Part shown: positions 47,460 to 57,391 of the stretch, one piece after another | How positions within the stretch are numbered: position 1 is the stretch's first letter | Layout of the letters: each line of letters opens with the position of its first letter | From: Synergistaceae bacterium | GTDB lineage: Bacteria; Synergistota; Synergistia; Synergistales; Synergistaceae | Reading direction: 5' to 3' | DNA: 57,669 nt | Assembly (NCBI GenBank): GCA_031258255.1 | Contig: JAIRNC010000121.1 | Span: 1 to 57,669 of the forward strand | The notes under the pieces: model-generated | The model's database searches: none | What the model was told of the DNA's origin: nothing | What the model saw: the letters and a program-made list of their open reading frames with translations, nothing else | Position numbers and translations under genes: made by a program

Positions 47460-48926
47460 TCAAAATAACGTATTTTGCTCGACCGCTGAAACGCTGAGGT
47501 CGCAGCGGGATATCCCGTCCCCCAAAAGTATACCGTCTATTTCGGATTTAGGTGAAATGGCAATTTCCCTGCCATTTAAATCACGGCCCGGCGACAGCGC
47601 GTACGCCTTCAGGTAACGGCGCGTCCAGCCTGAGACCAGCGACAGGGCGCCCCTGCCTTCCGGCGGGCCGGATTCCACTGGCTTGCGCCGCTCAAACGCC
47701 TCGGACGACTCGCAGAGGATCTCCTCTGAGAGGCCGACGCGGCGGGCCGCGAAGCGCGACAATAGACGACCAGACAGATCCACGGCACGTGAAACCCTCT
47801 CCTTTACCAGATCCGGCCTCACCCTGCCGTCCATAGCCGCGGCGTCCGTCCCCTCTCGCGGCGAAAACGGAAACACGTGAACCTTCCCGACGCCTAGGTC
47901 CTCCAGCAGACCGAGGCTCCGCTCGAAGGCGTCGTCCGTCTCGCCGGGGAAGCCGACGATCAGGTCAGTGGAGATGTGGACGTCGTCCCCCAGCGCCGCG
48001 CGTACCCTGCCGATCATCCCCCTGAACCAGTCCGCGCCATAGCCGCGCCTCATCCTGGACAGGATCCCGTCGTCACCGCTCTGCAGCGGCAGATGAAGGT
48101 GAGGGCAGAAGACCGGCGAACCCTTGAGCGCGCCGAGCAGCTCCTCGCTCACCGCGAAGGGTTCAAGCGAGCCCATCCGCAGACGGCTTAGGCCCGTTAT
48201 CCGAGAGAGCGATTCGATGAGCGCCGAAAGCCCCCTGCCGCCGGATCCGTACGCCCCTACGTGGACGCCGGTGAGCACCACCTCGCGGCACCCTGACCCC
48301 ACGATGCCCGATACCTCCCTGACGACGTCTGGCAGGGGGCGCGAGACCTCCGCGCCTCTGACGAATGGCACTACGCAGTAGCTGCAACGCCTGTCGCAGC
48401 CGTCCTGCACCTTGACAAATGCCCGTTCGCGCAGGCGCGGGCGATCCATGGAGAGACCGTCCCATTCCCTGTTTTTCCCAATGCCCAGGTCGCGCAACAC
48501 GATCACTTCCCCGTCGCCGCTTACGTCTCCTTCGCAGGGCGCATGGCTGAACCACTCCTCCAGCACATCCGGCAGCGCGCCCTTCATCCGGCTGCCGATC
48601 AGGATATCGGCCCCGAGATCTGCGGCCTCATCTGACGAGAGATGCTGAACGGAGCAGCCGCAGGCGGCGATGACGGCCGATCCGTTGGCCCTGCGCGCCC
48701 TGCGGATGAATTTTCTCGTCTTGGCATCCGCGACGGACGTAACGGAACAGGTGAGGATTATCACGATGTCAGCGGCGCGAGACGGCCCTTTAATGAAGGA
48801 CGCCCCTTTGAGCTCCAGCATGGACGTGAGCGCCTCGGCCTCGTAAAAATTCGTCCTGCACCCGAGGACGAGGACGGAGAAGGTTTTCCCCGCTAGACCG
48901 CGAACGACAGGCAAAACCAGCCGCAC
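47460..48926 (-). CDS. mtaB: tRNA (N6-threonylcarbamoyladenosine) methylthiotransferase MtaB
   Basis: 488 aa, GCRTNFYEAE, radical SAM CDRRCSYC, GFPGETDDAFERSL; GTG start overlapping rsmE. Confidence 0.88.
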   Translation of the reverse strand: MRLVLPVVRGLAGKTFSVLVLGCRTNFYEAEALTSMLELKGASFIKGPSRAADIVIILTCSVTSVADAKTRKFIRRARRANGSAVIAACGCSVQHLSSDEAADLGADILIGSRMKGALPDVLEEWFSHAPCEGDVSGDGEVIVLRDLGIGKNREWDGLSMDRPRLRERAFVKVQDGCDRRCSYCVVPFVRGAEVSRPLPDVVREVSGIVGSGCREVVLTGVHVGAYGSGGRGLSALIESLSRITGLSRLRMGSLEPFAVSEELLGALKGSPVFCPHLHLPLQSGDDGILSRMRRGYGADWFRGMIGRVRAALGDDVHISTDLIVGFPGETDDAFERSLGLLEDLGVGKVHVFPFSPREGTDAAAMDGRVRPDLVKERVSRAVDLSGRLLSRFAARRVGLSEEILCESSEAFERRKPVESGPPEGRGALSLVSGWTRRYLKAYALSPGRDLNGREIAISPKSEIDGILLGDGISRCDLSVSAVEQNTLF

Positions 48927-49621
48927 CCCACTATGGCGGCGGTGGACGAGCGGAGGATCCCCGCGCCCAGGCTCACCGGCACGAAACCTCTCTGGATGAG
49001 CGCGTCGGCCTCGCCCTGCGTCCAGTCGCCCTCCGGACCGACGGCGAACGCCGCCTCCGTCTGAGACGAGACCGAGGAGATGGGGACCGCCTCTGGCGAC
49101 AGGACAGCGGCGTACCTGGCCTCGGGGATCATGTGCCAGGAGAGATCGCCTAAGGCCGCCGGCGGATATATCGTCGCGGGACAGGCGAATCCGGATATTT
49201 TAGAACCCTCGTCCAGTATCTTTTGCCACCTCGTCATCTTCTTTGGCAGGTCGGAAGGGGCGATCCTCGGCACAGACCTCTCGCACAGCGCGGGGTGGAC
49301 GGCCCTTACACCGAGCTCGGAGGCGGCGCGGAGGACGGCGTCGAACTGTTCGGATTTCAGGAGGCCAATGACGAGCGACAAGCTCGCCCCTGGCCGCGCC
49401 GCCTCCTCCTGCGCGACCTCGCGGAGGAAGCCTTCCCCGCCTGTCTTCGTAAAGCGCATCTTCATCTTGGCACCGCCGCAGTCGGGGAGCAGGCCTTCGA
49501 CCATCGCGCCCTCGTAGGAGCGCAGCGACTTCGCCAAGTGGGCGTACTGGCCCGGGTCGAGCCGCCACAGGCCGTCGTCTATTTTCTGGCAGCGCTCAAG
49601 CCTGATTTTTGGCAGAGACAC
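48893..49621 (-). CDS. rsmE: 16S rRNA m3U1498 methyltransferase RsmE
   Basis: 242 aa, AFAVGPEGDWTQGEADALIQRGFVPVSLGAGILRSSTAAI. Confidence 0.93.
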   Translation of the reverse strand: MSLPKIRLERCQKIDDGLWRLDPGQYAHLAKSLRSYEGAMVEGLLPDCGGAKMKMRFTKTGGEGFLREVAQEEAARPGASLSLVIGLLKSEQFDAVLRAASELGVRAVHPALCERSVPRIAPSDLPKKMTRWQKILDEGSKISGFACPATIYPPAALGDLSWHMIPEARYAAVLSPEAVPISSVSSQTEAAFAVGPEGDWTQGEADALIQRGFVPVSLGAGILRSSTAAIVGCGWFCLSFAV

Positions 49622-50492
49622 CCCACCAGTCCTCCACCTGAAGCTCGTCGACGGCCTCCAGGCCGGCGGCCCCCATGGCTTCGAGGAACCCCTCCCGTTC
49701 CCTCTCTATCATGCCGGAAAAGATCGCCAGGCCATCTGGCTTCATCACCCTTCTCACGTCATGCAGCATCTGAACGAGGGGATCCGCCAGTATGTTTGCA
49801 AGCACCAGGTCGAAAGCCCCCCCGACGCCTTCCAGGAGGTCTCCCGCTTCGAGCGTCACCCTGTCCATGTCCACGCCGTTGAGCTCCAGATTGTTCCGGG
49901 CCTCCCCTATCACGGCCGGGTCGAGGTCGCGGGAGACGGCCCGATTTGCGCCGAGTTTGAGCGCCGCTATGGTAAGTATGCCGGACCCGGTGCCCACGTC
50001 AATCACATCGCCCACCCGCGCCCCATGGCGCGACCTGTCGGCGAAATACCGCTCCATCAGGCGCAGCACGACCTGAGTGCTCTCGTGGTACCCGGTGCCA
50101 AAAGCGCTTGCGGGGTTGATGTAAAGCGGGATCCTGTCACCCGGCGCATTGTCCCTGTGCCACGGCGCCAAGACCACCAAACTATCCCCCACGTCGAGGG
50201 GAGGAAACGCTTCCTCGCTCTGGACGGCCCAGGGCTGGTTCTCGACCTTGCCAATGTCCTCGATCCTTATGCCAGGCCACGGATCCAACGCCGCCAGCAG
50301 ACGGTTCCTCCATATCGGGAGTTCCTGGTCGCCGCGATAGTAGATGCGCATCCTGACCCCGTCCGGCAATTCCTGGACCTCTGTGCCGATGCTGCCGGAA
50401 ATCTCCGCGGCTGAGTACAAAATTTCCTCGCACTCCTCTGAGGGGACGCTCCCGCGATCCAAGACCGTTATATACCACCAATAGTTTCCCAT
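49596..50492 (-). CDS. prmA: ribosomal protein L11 methyltransferase PrmA
   Basis: Start trimmed to MGNYWWYITV; YINPASAFGTGYHESTQVVLRLM, DVGTGSGILTIAALKLGA. Confidence 0.93.
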   Translation of the reverse strand: MGNYWWYITVLDRGSVPSEECEEILYSAAEISGSIGTEVQELPDGVRMRIYYRGDQELPIWRNRLLAALDPWPGIRIEDIGKVENQPWAVQSEEAFPPLDVGDSLVVLAPWHRDNAPGDRIPLYINPASAFGTGYHESTQVVLRLMERYFADRSRHGARVGDVIDVGTGSGILTIAALKLGANRAVSRDLDPAVIGEARNNLELNGVDMDRVTLEAGDLLEGVGGAFDLVLANILADPLVQMLHDVRRVMKPDGLAIFSGMIEREREGFLEAMGAAGLEAVDELQVEDWWGVSAKNQA

Positions 50493-50520
50493 CCAGCGAC
50501 ACCTCCCGAGAAAAGTATGC

Positions 50521-50561
50521 AAAAATATGGAGAGAGGGCATGACTCTCGCCCTCCCTCCAT
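50521..50561 (-). terminator. probable rho-independent terminator after dnaJ
   Basis: ATGGAGAGAGGGC (50527-50539) / GCCCTCCCTCCAT (50549-50561), 12/13 stem pairs, followed on minus strand by ATTTTT. Confidence 0.75.
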
Positions 50562-50584
50562 TCTACATCATAGCCGGTCAAAAG

Positions 50585-51736
50585 CTATCCGGCAAATTTG
50601 TCGCGCAGTTTGCTGAAAAGCCCCTTGTCCTCGGAGACCTCGACGTTCATCTCGGCCGCGAGTTCTGTCAGCAGCTTCCTCGCCGTCTCGGACAGGGATT
50701 TTGGAACGCTGACCCGGACGTGTATGTGCATGTCCCCGTTGCCGGTGCCCCTGAGCCTGGGCATGCCCCGGTTCTTTATCCTCAGCACCGAGCCAGGCTG
50801 GGTGCCGGAGGGGATCTCCAGCTTCTCCACCCCGTCAAACGTCGGTATGGAGACGGTCGTGCCCAGCGCGGCCTGCGGCATCGCAATGTCCACCTTGGCG
50901 TGTAGGTCGGCCCCGTCGCGCTGGAAACGGCTGTCCGGCGTCACGTCCAGCAGTATGAAGAGATCGCCGGGCGGCCCGCCGTTCCTGCCGCCCTCGCCCT
51001 CCCCGCTAATGCGGAGCCTCGTGCCGGTATCGACGCCGGGCGGTATCCTCACGTCGAGCTTGCGGTTGCGCCGCACCCTGCCATGTCCGCCGCACTCCGT
51101 GCAGCGCGTCTTTATGATCTTGCCTGCGCCCCTGCACTGTACGCACGCGACGACCTGTACCATCTGCCCGAAGGGCGTGTTGGTCACGCGCTCCACCTGA
51201 CCGCTGCCGCCGCACGCCGAGCATGTCTCCACCTGAGTGCCAGGCTCCGCGCCGCTCCCAGAGCAGCGGTGGCAGTTCTCCTCGCGCGGCACCTCGACCT
51301 CGCGCGTGGCGCCCTTGTAGGCCGTCTCCAGCGTTATCCTCATGGACATCTCCAGGTCGGAACCCCTGCGGGGGGCGTTGGGGGCCGTTCGGCTCCGCCC
51401 CATCCCCCCAAAAAAGTTGTCGAAGATATCCCCGAATATGTCGCCGCCCATGCCGCCGAACGGATCCCTGCCGCCGTAGCCGCCGCCGGGCGGGGCGTCC
51501 CCTACGAAGCCGAACTGGTCGTACTGAGCCTTCTTCTGGGCGTCGCTCAAGACATCGTTCGCCTCGTTGATCTCCTTGAACTTCTTCTCGGCGTCCGCGT
51601 TGCCCGGGTTCGCGTCAGGGTGGTACTTCCGCGTTAGCTTCCTGTATGCCTTCTTGATGTCGTCAGGCGAAGCGTTCCGAGGCACTCCCAGGATTTCGTA
51701 ATAATCTTTCTTGCCCGGCGCTGCCACGGCACTCAC
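50585..51736 (-). CDS. dnaJ: chaperone DnaJ
   Basis: 383 aa, J domain [13 protein letters not shown] region, four CxxCxGxG-type zinc motifs. Confidence 0.97.
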   Translation of the reverse strand: MSAVAAPGKKDYYEILGVPRNASPDDIKKAYRKLTRKYHPDANPGNADAEKKFKEINEANDVLSDAQKKAQYDQFGFVGDAPPGGGYGGRDPFGGMGGDIFGDIFDNFFGGMGRSRTAPNAPRRGSDLEMSMRITLETAYKGATREVEVPREENCHRCSGSGAEPGTQVETCSACGGSGQVERVTNTPFGQMVQVVACVQCRGAGKIIKTRCTECGGHGRVRRNRKLDVRIPPGVDTGTRLRISGEGEGGRNGGPPGDLFILLDVTPDSRFQRDGADLHAKVDIAMPQAALGTTVSIPTFDGVEKLEIPSGTQPGSVLRIKNRGMPRLRGTGNGDMHIHVRVSVPKSLSETARKLLTELAAEMNVEVSEDKGLFSKLRDKFAG

Positions 51737-51747
51737 CCCTCAGCCCC

Positions 51748-53598
51748 TTAATTATTCCCAGACTCCGTGAAATCAGCGTCCACAGTGGTCCCGCCGTCGG
51801 GCGACGACCCGTCGGTTGACGGCTGGCCCGCGTCAGGCGCCGAGGCCTGCTCCTGTTGGGTCTGCGCGTACAGCTTTTCAGCGATCGGGTGCATGGCTGT
51901 GGCCAGCTCGTCCCTGGCGCTGTTGATCCTCGCCACGTCGTCGGACGCTATGGCCTCGCGCAGCGCCGATATCTTCGCCTCCACCGCGCCCCGCTCGCTA
52001 TCCGTCACCTTGTCGCCCAGATCCCGGAGCGACTTCTCCGCGTTGTAGACGAAGGAGTCGGCCTCGTTGCGCGCCTCGACCAGTTCCTTCTTGCGCTTGT
52101 CCTCGCCCTCGTGGCTCTCCGCGTCCCTGCGCATCTTCTCTATGTCGGACTCGGACAGGCGCGATGACTGTATGGTGATGTGCTGCGCCTTGCCGGTCCC
52201 CTTGTCCTTGGCGGTCACGTTGACTATGCCGTTCGCGTCTATGTCGAACGTCACCTCTATCTGTGGTATGCCCCTGGGCGCCGGCGGGATCCCGTCGAGG
52301 TTGAACTTGCCCAGCGTCACGTTGTCGGACGCCATCGCGCGCTCGCCCTGGAGGACGTGCACCTCCACCTGCGGCTGGTTGTCCGCCGCAGTCGTGAAGA
52401 CCTGGCTGCGCGAGGCCGGTATCGCCGTGTTGCGGTCGATTATCTTCGTGAAAACCCCGCCCATGGTCTCCAACCCCAAGGAAAGCGGCGTCACGTCCAC
52501 CAGCACTATGTCCTTGTGCTCGCCGGACAGAACAGCGCCCTGGAGCGCCGCGCCGATGGCCACGCACTCGTCGGGGTTGATGCCCTTCGTTGGATCCTTG
52601 CCCAGCAGGTCGCGCACCTTCTTCTGCACCATCGGCATACGTGTCGAGCCACCCACCAATAGTATCTTGTCAACCTCTGCCGCCTTCAGGCCAGCGTCAG
52701 AGAGGGCGGACTGGGTGGGCTTCACCACGCGGTCGAGCAGGTCGCGCGTCAGGTCCTCGAACTTGGCCCTCGTGAGGGTCAGCTCCAGATGCCTCGGGCC
52801 GTTCTGATCGGCCGTGATGAAGGGCAGCGATATGGTCGTCTCGGCCATGGACGAAAGCTCCACCTTCGCCTTCTCGCCAGCCTCGCGGAGACGCTGGACG
52901 GCCATCCTGTCCTTCTTGAGATCCACGCCGTCGCTCTTCTTGAACTCATCCGCCATCCAGTCCACGATACGGTTGTCCCAGTCATCGCCACCAAGCATGT
53001 TGTCACCCGATGTGGCCAGCACCTCGAAAACGCCGTCGCCAACGTCCAGGATCGAGACGTCGAACGTGCCGCCGCCCAGGTCGAACACGAGGATCTTGTG
53101 CTCGCCCTCCTTGTCGGCCCCGTAAGCGAGACACGCCGCCGTCGGCTCGTTTATGACGCGGAGGACCTCCAACCCTGCTATCGTCCCGGCGTCCTTCGTG
53201 GCCTGCCTCTGCGCGTCCGTGAAGTACGCGGGGCACGTGATGACGGCCTGTGAGACCTGCGTCCCGAGGTACTCCTCCGCGTCCCTCTTGAGCTTCTGGA
53301 GGATCATCGCGGAGATCTCCTGGGGGCTGTACCCCTTGTCGTCTATCTTCACCTTGTGATCCGTCCCCATCTTCCTCTTTATGGATATGACGGTCCTGTC
53401 GGTGTTCACTATCGCCTGGCGCTTGGCGAGCTGCCCAACGAGGCGCTCGCCCTCCTTCGTGAACGCCACCACGGACGGCGTAGTGCGGTTCCCCTCAGCG
53501 TTTGGAATAACCGTTATGTTGTCGCCTTCCTTGACCGCGACGCAGCTATTGGTCGTGCCGAGGTCTATTCCTATTACTTTTCCAGTTGTTTTAGCCAT
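51748..53598 (-). CDS. dnaK: chaperone DnaK (canonical Hsp70)
   Basis: 616 aa, [45 protein letters not shown]. Confidence 0.98.
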   Translation of the reverse strand: MAKTTGKVIGIDLGTTNSCVAVKEGDNITVIPNAEGNRTTPSVVAFTKEGERLVGQLAKRQAIVNTDRTVISIKRKMGTDHKVKIDDKGYSPQEISAMILQKLKRDAEEYLGTQVSQAVITCPAYFTDAQRQATKDAGTIAGLEVLRVINEPTAACLAYGADKEGEHKILVFDLGGGTFDVSILDVGDGVFEVLATSGDNMLGGDDWDNRIVDWMADEFKKSDGVDLKKDRMAVQRLREAGEKAKVELSSMAETTISLPFITADQNGPRHLELTLTRAKFEDLTRDLLDRVVKPTQSALSDAGLKAAEVDKILLVGGSTRMPMVQKKVRDLLGKDPTKGINPDECVAIGAALQGAVLSGEHKDIVLVDVTPLSLGLETMGGVFTKIIDRNTAIPASRSQVFTTAADNQPQVEVHVLQGERAMASDNVTLGKFNLDGIPPAPRGIPQIEVTFDIDANGIVNVTAKDKGTGKAQHITIQSSRLSESDIEKMRRDAESHEGEDKRKKELVEARNEADSFVYNAEKSLRDLGDKVTDSERGAVEAKISALREAIASDDVARINSARDELATAMHPIAEKLYAQTQQEQASAPDAGQPSTDGSSPDGGTTVDADFTESGNN

Positions 53599-53645
53599 TC
53601 AGACTACCTTCCTTCCAAAATGTCAGAGAATTTTCTTCTATAAAA

Positions 53646-54233
53646 TTAGCGTTTTCGCCCTATCTTCACCTGAGCCGCCCGCAACACCTTGTCGCCGAGC
53701 TTGTAGCCTCTGTGCAGCTCTTCCAGTATCTTTTCGTCGTCCGAGTCCTCCTCCACGTCCGCTACCATGACGGCTTCGTGGAGCGAGGGGTCGAACCGGC
53801 AGTCCGTCCCGATGACCTCAAGGCCGAGACCCTGGAGGGCGGCCGAGAACTGCCGCTCGACCATCGACACGCCCTTGTATAGTTGAGAGTCCTTGTCCGG
53901 CACGGCCTGGAGCGTCCTCGCCAGGTTGTCCAGCACCGGGATGAGCGCGCCTACCGCGCCCTCCGCCGCCAGCGTCCTGTCCCTGGCGCGGTCACGCTCC
54001 ACCCTGGTCCTGTAGTTGTAAAAATCGGCCTTGGCTCTTGCCGCCTCGTCCTTATAGTCCAGAGCCTCTGCCTTCGCCTCTTCCAAGAGCTTCCTCAGCC
54101 CGTCCAGCTCCCCATCGGCCTTCGCGGCGACCTCGGCCTCGCTTGGGGCTGGCGCTGTTTTTTCCTCCTGCTCCGGCGTTTCTTTAGCCTGAGCGTGGCG
54201 CTCTGCGCGCGGAACGTTCTTTCCAGACGGCAT
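53646..54233 (-). CDS. grpE: nucleotide exchange factor GrpE
   Basis: 195 aa, coiled coil then DFYNYRTRVERDRA, FDPSLHEAVMVADVEEDSDDEKILEELHRGYKLGDKVLRAAQVKIGR. Confidence 0.96.
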   Translation of the reverse strand: MPSGKNVPRAERHAQAKETPEQEEKTAPAPSEAEVAAKADGELDGLRKLLEEAKAEALDYKDEAARAKADFYNYRTRVERDRARDRTLAAEGAVGALIPVLDNLARTLQAVPDKDSQLYKGVSMVERQFSAALQGLGLEVIGTDCRFDPSLHEAVMVADVEEDSDDEKILEELHRGYKLGDKVLRAAQVKIGRKR

Positions 54234-54235
54234 TC

Positions 54236-55270
54236 CTATCCATCTCCTTCGCTTTCGCCTGGGCTGTCGATAAGATCCAGCAAGACCTTATCCAGCACTG
54301 ATATCACTTTTTCGTAGTTCATCCTCTTGGGGCCGATCACCCCGAGGGTGGTCTTCTGTCCCTCCGAACTGGACTGCGAGAGCACGACGGCGCAGTTTTC
54401 CATCTCCGGCATGTCGTTCTCCTCGCCGATCATCACCCCTATGCCGTCGGTGGTGTCACACTTCTTCAATAGCTCCACCAGCCCGTCCTCCTGCTCCAGG
54501 ATCGAGAAGAGCGCACGGAAGCGCCCGATGTCCTGAAAATCGGGGATGTAGAAGAGGTTTGCGAGAGACCCGGTAAAGAGCGTCGTGTGTTCGCCCGCCA
54601 GGAGCTCGTCCAGGTCGTCGAGGGCCTTGCGGCACGACTCGGCGTACCGCCCCAGCTCCCCCATTATGTAATTTTGCAGCACGACCCTCACCTCGCCCCA
54701 CTCGTGCCCCGCAAGGGTGTTTATCCTGCGGGCCAGATCCTGGAGTGTGTCCTGGGAGAGGTCATAGGGCATCCCGATGAGCTTGTGGTGGACGATCCCG
54801 CCCTCCAGTATGACGAGCAGCAGCACGTTCGACGTATCGACCCTTATGAAGTCTATCTTGGCGAGCCGCGCCTGCTTGAGTTGCGTTACGGCCGCCACGC
54901 CAACGTAGTGCGAAAGCTGGGTCAGGAGATCCGAAGCGAACGTCAGGGCACCCTCGACGCCGTTCCTGTGCGCCTTCAGGTTGTCGAGCAGCTCGCGGCT
55001 GCCCTGCTCTTTCGTCCGCCTCCGCTGGAGGACTGTATCGACGAAGAGGCGATACGCCCTGGTCGTCGGCACCCGCCCTGCTGAGGTGTGAGGCTGCATG
55101 AGGTATCCCATCTCCTCGAGATCCGCCATCTCGTTCCTTATGGTGGCGGCGCTCCGGCCGGTCAGATAACGCTTAGAGAGCGTGCGCGAACCGACGTGCT
55201 CGCCGCTTTCGATAAACTCGTAGACCACGGAGAGCAGCACCTCCAACTGGCGCTCTGTCAGCATCCTCAT
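54236..55270 (-). CDS. hrcA: heat-inducible transcription repressor HrcA
   Basis: 344 aa, GRSAATIRNEMADLEEMGYLMQPHTSAGRVPTTRAYRLFVD. Confidence 0.97.
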   Translation of the reverse strand: MRMLTERQLEVLLSVVYEFIESGEHVGSRTLSKRYLTGRSAATIRNEMADLEEMGYLMQPHTSAGRVPTTRAYRLFVDTVLQRRRTKEQGSRELLDNLKAHRNGVEGALTFASDLLTQLSHYVGVAAVTQLKQARLAKIDFIRVDTSNVLLLVILEGGIVHHKLIGMPYDLSQDTLQDLARRINTLAGHEWGEVRVVLQNYIMGELGRYAESCRKALDDLDELLAGEHTTLFTGSLANLFYIPDFQDIGRFRALFSILEQEDGLVELLKKCDTTDGIGVMIGEENDMPEMENCAVVLSQSSSEGQKTTLGVIGPKRMNYEKVISVLDKVLLDLIDSPGESEGDG

Positions 55271-55301
55271 TGGCTCCCTTCCTCAACCCTTCGGCACGTT
55301 A

Positions 55302-55328
55302 TTAGCACTCACGCATATCGAGTGCTAA
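55302..55328. promoter_or_regulatory. CIRCE operator
   Basis: Perfect TTAGCACTC-N9-GAGTGCTAA upstream of hrcA. Confidence 0.97.
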
Positions 55329-55347
55329 GTGGCCCTTCAACAGGACA

Positions 55348-55376
55348 AGATTATCAGGCTATCGCATTATTGTCAA
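55348..55376 (-). promoter_or_regulatory. sigma-A-type promoter of hrcA-grpE-dnaK-dnaJ
   Basis: TTGACA (55371-55376) N17 TAATCT (55348-55353) on minus strand, with CIRCE immediately downstream. Confidence 0.8.
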
Positions 55377-55387
55377 GACAAGTCAAA

Positions 55388-56506
55388 TTATTTTGGCAGC
55401 AGTTTTTCCGTCCAAGAAATTTCCTCCACGAAATTCTTTACGCCTTCGCGGTACGCCGAGAGGCTCCGCTGGCTGCTGTCTATCTCGAGCGTCGAGGGGC
55501 TGCCGTCCTGGCGGCGTTTTTTGTCCCACCACGCGACAGCTTTAAGACGCGGATAGCGCCCCGAGGCTACGGTCGCCATCGCGTCCCTTATCCAGGCCGG
55601 CTTGTCGCCGTGCGAGGTGGATTCGGAGACGCCCATCTCGAGGACGGCGATGGGATTTAGAGGGGAGAGCGCCGCGAGACCGGGGTAGACCTTATCCATT
55701 ATATCGCTGAACGAAATCGCGGGCCCGTCCCCCCGGAGCCTGCCGTAGACGCTCGCGCCGAGCCAGTCTATCCATTCGTCCCCCGGGTAGTAGAACCTGG
55801 CGGCGTTCCAGAGGTCTTTCGGCCTTCCGTCCGAGGCGATATGAAAGACCCACGTTATGTCGAGCGCGCCGGCCTCGCGGAAAATTTCGACTACGTGCCT
55901 GTACGCGTCCCTGAACCGCTCAGGGCCGTCCGGCCAGCCCTTTTCGCCATACGTGTCACTGTCTCGCCCGTTCCACGCGCCGTTCCATGGGAACCACGAT
56001 CCGTTAGCCTCCGGCCCGAACTCCATCATTATCGGGAACCCGAGCGACTTCACGTCCAAGGCGCACCGCCGCAGACCGCCGTCGAAGTAACCTGACGCGA
56101 TGCGCTCCATCGTGTACCAACTTTCAGCCGCGTTCTGCACGGGCAAGCGCCACGGCATCATGCCGACCAGGGGCACGACGCCCTCACGCCACAGCGCGCG
56201 GCAGGTCTCGACGGGAAATCGCATGTCATCTCCCCAGTGGAAGCCGACGAAGGCCCAGGCTATTTTCTTTCCGGAAAGCCCTATAAAGGAGCTGAGGCCC
56301 TCCGCGGTCACCAGGTCGTCCAGCGGCCCGGAGTCCGGGTGGGCAGAGTGGTACACGCCGCCGGCGGCGGGAGGCCCTGCCTTGATCGCCGCTGACGCCC
56401 ACGTCGGCGAAAAAGCGCAAAAAACCAGAAACGCAGCGCAGACCGCGAGGAGCGGAAGCCCGCGCCGGGAAGCCGCGCTAGCCGCGCTCGCGCTTTTTCC
56501 TGACAC
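55388..56506 (-). CDS. GH26-like glycoside hydrolase, secreted or membrane anchored
   Basis: 372 aa, hydrophobic N-terminal signal, MMEFGPEANGSWFPWNGAWNG and IAVLEMGVSES candidate catalytic Glu. Confidence 0.75.
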   Translation of the reverse strand: MSGKSASAASAASRRGLPLLAVCAAFLVFCAFSPTWASAAIKAGPPAAGGVYHSAHPDSGPLDDLVTAEGLSSFIGLSGKKIAWAFVGFHWGDDMRFPVETCRALWREGVVPLVGMMPWRLPVQNAAESWYTMERIASGYFDGGLRRCALDVKSLGFPIMMEFGPEANGSWFPWNGAWNGRDSDTYGEKGWPDGPERFRDAYRHVVEIFREAGALDITWVFHIASDGRPKDLWNAARFYYPGDEWIDWLGASVYGRLRGDGPAISFSDIMDKVYPGLAALSPLNPIAVLEMGVSESTSHGDKPAWIRDAMATVASGRYPRLKAVAWWDKKRRQDGSPSTLEIDSSQRSLSAYREGVKNFVEEISWTEKLLPK

Positions 56507-57128
56507 GGGCTGCGTAAAGGGCGACCAGCATGACGCAGCAGATCACGAGCACGACGGTGACGCGGTGAAGCACCGCCTGTACGTCGTCCCCGCCGGCGCC
56601 GACCCAGTAGCCGACGAGCGCCAGAACCACGACCCAGATCCCGCTGCCCAAGGCCGTGTAGAGGCAGAATTTGAACATGTCCATCCGCGCGAGACCGGCC
56701 GGAAGGGACACGTACTGCCGTATCACCGGCAGGAGGCGCGCCGTGAACGTGCTGATGTGGCCGTGCGCCGCAAAAAAGGCCTCAGCCCTGTCGAGGGCCT
56801 CCGGCGATACGAAAAAGTACTTCCCGAAGCGGTCGAAGAACTTCCTTCCCCACTTTACCGCTATATAGTAATTGAACAACGCCCCCAACATGCTCCCTGC
56901 CACCCCGCAGACGACGACCAAGGCGATGTTCATCTGCCCCCTGCTGGCCAGGTACCCTGCGGGCGGGATCACGACCTCGCTAGGGAATGGGAAGAAGGAC
57001 GACTCCAAGAACATCAGGGCGATGATACCCGGATACCCCAGCGCCCCCACCACCTGGACCAGCCACTCTATCAACTGGTGAAAGCACACCGCGCACCAGT
57101 GCAGGAAACCGGCAAAACTATCGATCAT
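56478..57128 (-). CDS. DedA-family membrane protein
   Basis: Start trimmed to MIDSFAGF; LGYPGIIALMFLESSFFPFPSEVVIPPAGYLA, TARLLPVIRQYVSLPAGLARM. Confidence 0.92.
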   Translation of the reverse strand: MIDSFAGFLHWCAVCFHQLIEWLVQVVGALGYPGIIALMFLESSFFPFPSEVVIPPAGYLASRGQMNIALVVVCGVAGSMLGALFNYYIAVKWGRKFFDRFGKYFFVSPEALDRAEAFFAAHGHISTFTARLLPVIRQYVSLPAGLARMDMFKFCLYTALGSGIWVVVLALVGYWVGAGGDDVQAVLHRVTVVLVICCVMLVALYAARVRKKRERG

Positions 57129-57217
57129 TGAAAAAGACAACCCCCCAGGTCGTTCGAGCTAACGTCCGCGCGCCGACCGCTACCTACGGATTATACCTTA
57201 TCGTATCGTCCACGTTT

Positions 57218-57306
57218 GGCGCGTCTTCGCCGACACTGCTTCACGCTTGCCTCGCTCGCTGTCTTTCGTAGGGGCGCGCATTGCGCGTTCGGGCCGAAGA
57301 CGCGCC
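57218..57306. repeat. inverted repeat, possible mobile remnant or regulatory hairpin
   Basis: Perfect 12-bp arms GGCGCGTCTTCG (57218-57229) / CGAAGACGCGCC (57295-57306). Confidence 0.6.
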
Positions 57307-57391
57307 GAACGGGCAACCACCCTGCATTCCCGCAGCCTGTGCCGGAATACAGGAAATGCCCTCTGTCAGTGCCGGTCCGGGCAAAAGGTCG

